NCBI GenBank assembly: GCA_022592435.1
Contig: JABYQS010000019.1
Coordinates: 62,001-126,000, forward strand
Direction of reading: 5' to 3'
Length of the DNA: 64,000 nucleotides
Source: Cerioporus squamosus
Lineage: Eukaryota > Basidiomycota > Agaricomycetes > Polyporales > Polyporaceae
Positions within the stretch are counted from its first letter, which is position 1; every line of letters begins with the position of its first letter. The position numbers and the translations under genes are program-made. The notes below the pieces were generated by a model, which searched no databases, had not been told where the DNA came from, and saw only the letters and a program-made list of their open reading frames with translations. This document shows, in pieces, positions 60,029 to 64,000 of this stretch.

Positions 60029-60979
60029 GTGTTGCTTCAAGGTGATCGGGTACTTATCCTCGTCCTGCATTCCTTGCAGCACTCGCGGAGTCCCAAAGGT
60101 CCGGATAAGACTGCCTATCGCGGTATCCCATCGCGGTTTGGAATCAGAGGCGGCAAGCGCGCCTACATAAACAAGTTCGACTCTCGGCTCCTCCGCGCTT
60201 CCTCACTTCGACCCCAACCGCCTCTAACACCTGCCCCCTCGCTTGAGCCGGTCATCCCCTCTACATATCCAGGTAGACAAAAGTAAAGCCAAGCTTTGAC
60301 GACGCGCCGCGCTTCTCACGCCCTTCGCTTCACGGCTGCACACGACTCCGAACACGATAAACCACCAAGCCATCCTCTGCACACAAATGTCGACGACCAT
60401 CCCGTTCCCACTCAGACCCTGCGGTCCATCCTCCGTAATGGCACACGCCCCGCCCCAGCCTCCGGATTCGCATCCCCCCCGCAAGGCCACTGGCCGCAAC
60501 CACCACGGCAGACGCGTCCAGGGGCCCAACGATTGCTCACACTAACGTCGAGGCTGATGATACCCTTCCACCATCTACCTCGATACACCATTGCCCTCCC
60601 CTCCCCTCCCTCCACCGCCGCCGCCAACACTCCCACCCTCCGCTTCGCTCCTCAACCACGCGTCCGTCCTTCGAAGAGGCGTGCCTCCAGAGCTCTTCAA
60701 GCCCTTCCCTACAACGGCGCATTGCGGCCGAGAACGCGTCAGGTGCCCGACGATGCGCACAACGCGCTCTCGATCATCGACCAAGCGGAACGCGCACAAG
60801 TCAGGAGGAAGCGGCACTCCTCGTCAAGCGACCTGGAGCACGCTGCTCTCGCGGCGCTCGAGACTTGGGGTCCCGACGTCTGGCATCGCGAGGCGTGGGA
60901 CGCGAACGCTGTCGAGCCCGACGACAGCACGAGGCGGGGACGGAGGCGTCGCCAGCCCGAGGTGGTTGATGTGTGGTGA
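60029..60979 (+). CDS. Orphan ORF, 5' end unresolved
   Basis: Unrecognised. The frame 60296-60979 is open for about 227 codons and contains protein-like strings: TLRSILRNGTRPAPASGFAS, VPDDAHNALSIIDQAERAQV, DLEHAALAALETWGPDVWHR. The first two occur in disordered fungal proteins of many kinds. No ATG lies near its start. The same frame is open upstream (60029-60283) and separated only by one TAA, so either an unrecognised small intron or a true stop lies at 60284-60286. The end is a TGA, with a GTGAGT donor overlapping it. No function is proposed. Confidence 0.4.
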
Positions 60980-60982
60980 GTG

Positions 60983-61887
60983 GTTTTGAACGCGTCGTGG
61001 GCGGAGAACGGGTGCTAACCACTGTTGATGACCAGACACATCCCAACGTCGACTTCGCAATCGCTGTCTCCGCGTCGACATATGTATCGCTATCTGTCTG
61101 CTCAAGTCTGCTGTGATGTTTATTTGTCTCTTTGTTCGTCTCGCTGCTCTACACTTGCTGTCATCTGTTGTCTCGTTCGTGTATATTGCTCTTCCTTCAC
61201 ATGTTATCATCGCACCCCCATTCCATAGAATATCATCATCATCATCGTTTACCCCTTGTCTCGCACTCGCACTACTTTCTTCCTCCACATAGTTTCATGT
61301 GCTAGTACATCACCCCCTGTTATCATCGCTACCTTCAAGTTTCGGCTCGTCTGTACATACCCTAGTAGTCTCGCAGCATTCGACTGGAATCCTCGCTCAG
61401 AAATGCATACGCTACTTGCCTGCTTCCGAAGAGTGCCGCCGCGTGTCCCTACCAAGGTATACGTCTCTCCGGAGATGACCCATCTGTCCGGGTTCATCCC
61501 AGGTTCACCTGAGGGTGCAGCAACGGCAAGCTAGATGGAGAGTATACAGTACGTTCATGGGGAGTGTACGAAATGTGCGCTCGAGGACGTCGCGGTGTAG
61601 AGACACGACCTACCTATGCCCGTGCCGGTTGTCTTTCCTAGAGACTCGGCCCGGTTACATAGAGGCTACAGTTCGCCGGCCGTACGAGCCGGTAAGCATC
61701 ACTGTGCCACACAAACGCAACTCGAAGTAACACAGCAGGGGTACAAGAATCCAGATCATTGCAAGGTAGGCTCCATGGGCGGATAGATAGGGCGGATAGA
61801 TAGGGTTACGATAGCTATGAGGTCCGTAGTGGGGAATACTGGTACAACGGCCCTAACTCACAAGAGGAGATAGTGGTCGCGACACCG
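60983..61887. other. Intergenic, nothing recognised
   Basis: Pyrimidine-rich downstream flank of the orphan ORF, then a short direct repeat GGGCGGATAGATA (twice, near 61775-61805). No gene was seen. Confidence 0.5.
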
Positions 61888-62332
61888 TTACATGGCACCT
61901 TCGCTGCGGGAGATGATCCACCTGCACCGCATGTAAGCCTCCGATAATCCTAACCTGCAGGAGGAAGGACGTACCAAGCATGGAGCACACCGGGGATCCA
62001 GCCGAAGATCCACAACAGGATGTTGATCCAGAAATCTACACGCCGGGAGGGGGTTCGTTAGCGCAAGCGCCGCGTAGATGGGATAATTCACGCGTAGCAC
62101 CAACCAGCTGCGAGTCCGCGCTCTGCGGAGATCGTCGATCAGTGTGGTTAAATGAACCGTACGATGCCAAGCAAGCACTCACTGAAGAACACGGTAAGAG
62201 GAGGGATGAACCTGGGGGGTGGATATGACGTCAGCACCGGGCACTGGAGCGACCAATCGAGTCGGGACTTCGAACTTACAGAGCGAGGAAGTAGAGGAAA
62301 ACGTCGTGCGTCGGGGAGACGACCTTCGCCAT
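61888..62332 (-). CDS. PMP3: PMP3 / UPF0057 plasma-membrane proteolipid
   Basis: Small two-helix membrane protein of the stress-related PMP3 family, which affects plasma-membrane potential and cation tolerance in yeast. It is split into five tiny exons, 5' to 3' 62332-62280, 62211-62183, 62122-62105, 62035-61975 and 61921-61888, giving 64 residues, all in phase. The protein starts MAKVVSPTHDVFLYFLALFI, continues PPLTVFFKRGLAAD, then the family block FWINILLWIFGWIPGVLHAW, and ends WIISRSEGAM. Both membrane segments and the KRG loop are present. Exon 3 is only 18 nt. The length is typical for the family once the short basic tail is included. Confidence 0.92.
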
Positions 62333-64000
62333 GGTGCGCTGAGAGGCTAGAGCGGGTGCGGCGGGTATGTGGTACTACGGCGGCGGATGGAGTCGTGAAG
62401 CGGTCGTGAGCGTAGCGGGCAGAGGAGCGTCAGGCTCGAACAATGTATATATAGCTGCGCGCTGCTCAGCATGCCGAGCTTCGCCGACGAAAGGAGTCAG
62501 TAACTAGTAAGCAGGCATGCAGATACGGGCAGGCACACAGCATGCAATCTCGGAGGGAGCTCAGCGAGGATATGCCTACGTCATCGTTGCACCGTAAGTA
62601 GTATGCTAACCCCCTTCGGCTCCGGAAACCCGAGCTACCACTGATAGGCCAGTCGCGAGCTTAGGCGTAGCTATAGGGATGACAACCTCACGCTGTCCGA
62701 ATGAGCGAAGGTGAGCGATCTCAATTGGACGCAGTACTGGGACACGTAGACAGGAGAATGCCCACCAAGCGTTCTGATCAATCGCGCATGCTTCTGTGAA
62801 GGGGTCCTTTTGCACAGCTGCTGATTCTTAACCCCACGATCGACGACGCAACAAGGCTGTGATGCATGACGGGGGAAGAATGAACGTGAGCTTCTCGATA
62901 TCGTATCTGGCCCCGCCTCGTCGTATCGTATAAGAGGTCCATGTTATCTCCTCGAGCAATGCGTTCCTTCCTTTCGCCCACTTCGCCTTGACTGGCTGTC
63001 GGCCCAGGAGGGTCACAGTGTGCGTCCTTCGGCGGGGTACTGGTCCAGTATGCGCGCTGGCGACATCGATGCGGTATCGGAAGAAATGTGACGTCCTTGC
63101 GGGAGGCCCGGGGGCCTCCTAAGCTAGGGTCGGGCATGCCCCTGAGCATCGGTGAACCTCGCAAATGTCCTCTCATGGGAAGCGAGCGACCTCGCAGTGC
63201 CCCGTGAAGAGCTTGTGGAAGAGACTCGCTGAGAACACCGGGAGCTAGTAGTAGCAGTAGTGCGTGCGAGCGATGGGGACCGTGCGGCGGCGTGAATCAT
63301 CGATGGCTGTGGACATTCGTCACAACCGCACAAGACTCTCGTCTCGGCATCCGCCTTCCACTGGAGCTGCCAGGACCGCCTGCTTCGTGTACAGCAGCGA
63401 CAACTTCGAGCACACGCGGAACTCACTCACATTTGTTACCAGAGAGTCTAGACACGATCCAAGGTCGAGGCCAGCTGGAGGTGATGTCAGGATGAACGCG
63501 AGCAACGGGGTTGACCGTGGGACGGCCACGGCCACAGCGTAGTCACCTCCGTGAGCATTGCTGGCCACGACATTGCTCCCTCATCGTTCATGACCACTGG
63601 GGACCATGGTCGACCTCGTACGCGTTGTCTGCCCATGCGGGACTCGCAGCGGCGACCGTGAAGTGCTAGTTCCGGGTTCCTATAGGACTCACTTGTAGGC
63701 TCAAATCTTCACAACGTGCCCGAGGCTGAGATGACCGACGCTGGTCGCTATCCCCGACATGGTGCGTTCAAGCATCCTGTCCACACCATGTTTTCCCGTT
63801 CCTAACGCTGTCGTAGGTGGACGAGACCTTGATCGAGTGGCGTCGATCGGAGAGCGTCAGCGGGGTAACTTGCAGTCGTTCCATACACAGACGTACCATA
63901 TACGAGGACTCCCACTCAAGTACTCAACGTCGTATGCATGTCGGTGTCTGCTGGGATGTTGTTGGGTCCTTGCCATACCTGTATGTTTCGCGCCAGAGCG
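62333..64000. other. Promoter of PMP3, then no defensible gene
   Basis: A TATATATA-like box near 62443-62451 lies about 110 nt upstream of the PMP3 start. Beyond it, a minus ORF 63568-63320 (ASNAHGGDYAVAVAVPRS, with a possible intron at the GTGAGT after SLVTN) could be an exon of a gene running off the window, but I cannot assign it. Confidence 0.35.

Noticed and set aside
1..64000. CRISPR arrays, bacterial operons, viral or transposase genes, repeat-induced point mutation
   Set aside because: No spaced direct repeats, no Shine-Dalgarno-led genes and no integrase, transposase or reverse transcriptase motifs were seen. CpG-containing codons are abundant, so no strong RIP signature is visible by eye.

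Overview
The window is nuclear DNA of a filamentous basidiomycete, most likely an Agaricomycete such as a polypore (inference). It is GC-rich. Nearly all genes are cut by short introns of about 50-70 nt with GTRNGT..YAG borders, there is one intron-bearing tRNA, and every recognisable protein is a fungal housekeeping type. No prokaryotic, viral or CRISPR feature was seen. Gene models were built by hand, by joining exons whose phases agree; exon borders are listed in each entry.

Layout. 0-2.6 kb: an unresolved partial gene. 2.6-4.2 kb: zinc-finger gene A. 4.8-6.5 kb: snurportin. 6.7-9.3 kb: a GT61-type glycosyltransferase (minus). 9.7-11.3 kb: zinc-finger gene B (minus). 15.0-15.8 kb: zinc-finger gene G. 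16.2-17.3 kb: an EFM7-like methyltransferase. 21.2-28.4 kb: a compact housekeeping block with mitochondrial ribosomal protein L16 (minus), PRP3, an unidentified small protein (minus) and DCP1, forming two head-to-head pairs. 30.0-30.1 kb: tRNA-Asp. 30.9-31.6 kb: a Pro/Ala-repeat gene (minus). 34.0-35.1 kb: an intronless orphan gene. 35.6-36.9 kb: PEX13. 42.3-43.8 kb: zinc-finger gene C. 44.6-46.1 kb: zinc-finger gene E (minus). 50.1-51.5 kb: zinc-finger gene F. 52.1-53.2 kb: zinc-finger gene D (minus). 57.0-59.8 kb: a mosaic of truncated copies of D, E, A, F, B and C. 60.3-61.0 kb: an orphan ORF. 61.9-62.3 kb: PMP3. Between these lie long stretches (17.3-21.2, 36.9-42.3, 46.2-49.5 and 53.2-57.0 kb) with no gene I can defend.

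How the genes relate. The housekeeping genes cover RNA biology (snurportin imports snRNPs, PRP3 belongs to the U4/U6 snRNP, DCP1 decaps mRNA), translation (uL16m, EFM7, tRNA-Asp), peroxisome import (PEX13) and membrane functions (GT61, PMP3). They are not an operon-like pathway.

The distinctive content is a dispersed family of at least seven multi-exon proteins. Each joins a different short N-terminal module to a disordered charged linker, two or three C2H2-like zinc knuckles and usually an acidic or charged tail. Two members share about 0.75 kb of promoter, leader and first exon, and fragments of most of the others are lined up in the 57.0-59.8 kb mosaic. B, D and G read through without breaks and E nearly does. 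A, C and F carry single-base frame breaks. A similar single-G break in the conserved gene DCP1 means assembly indels must be excluded before calling these pseudogenes.
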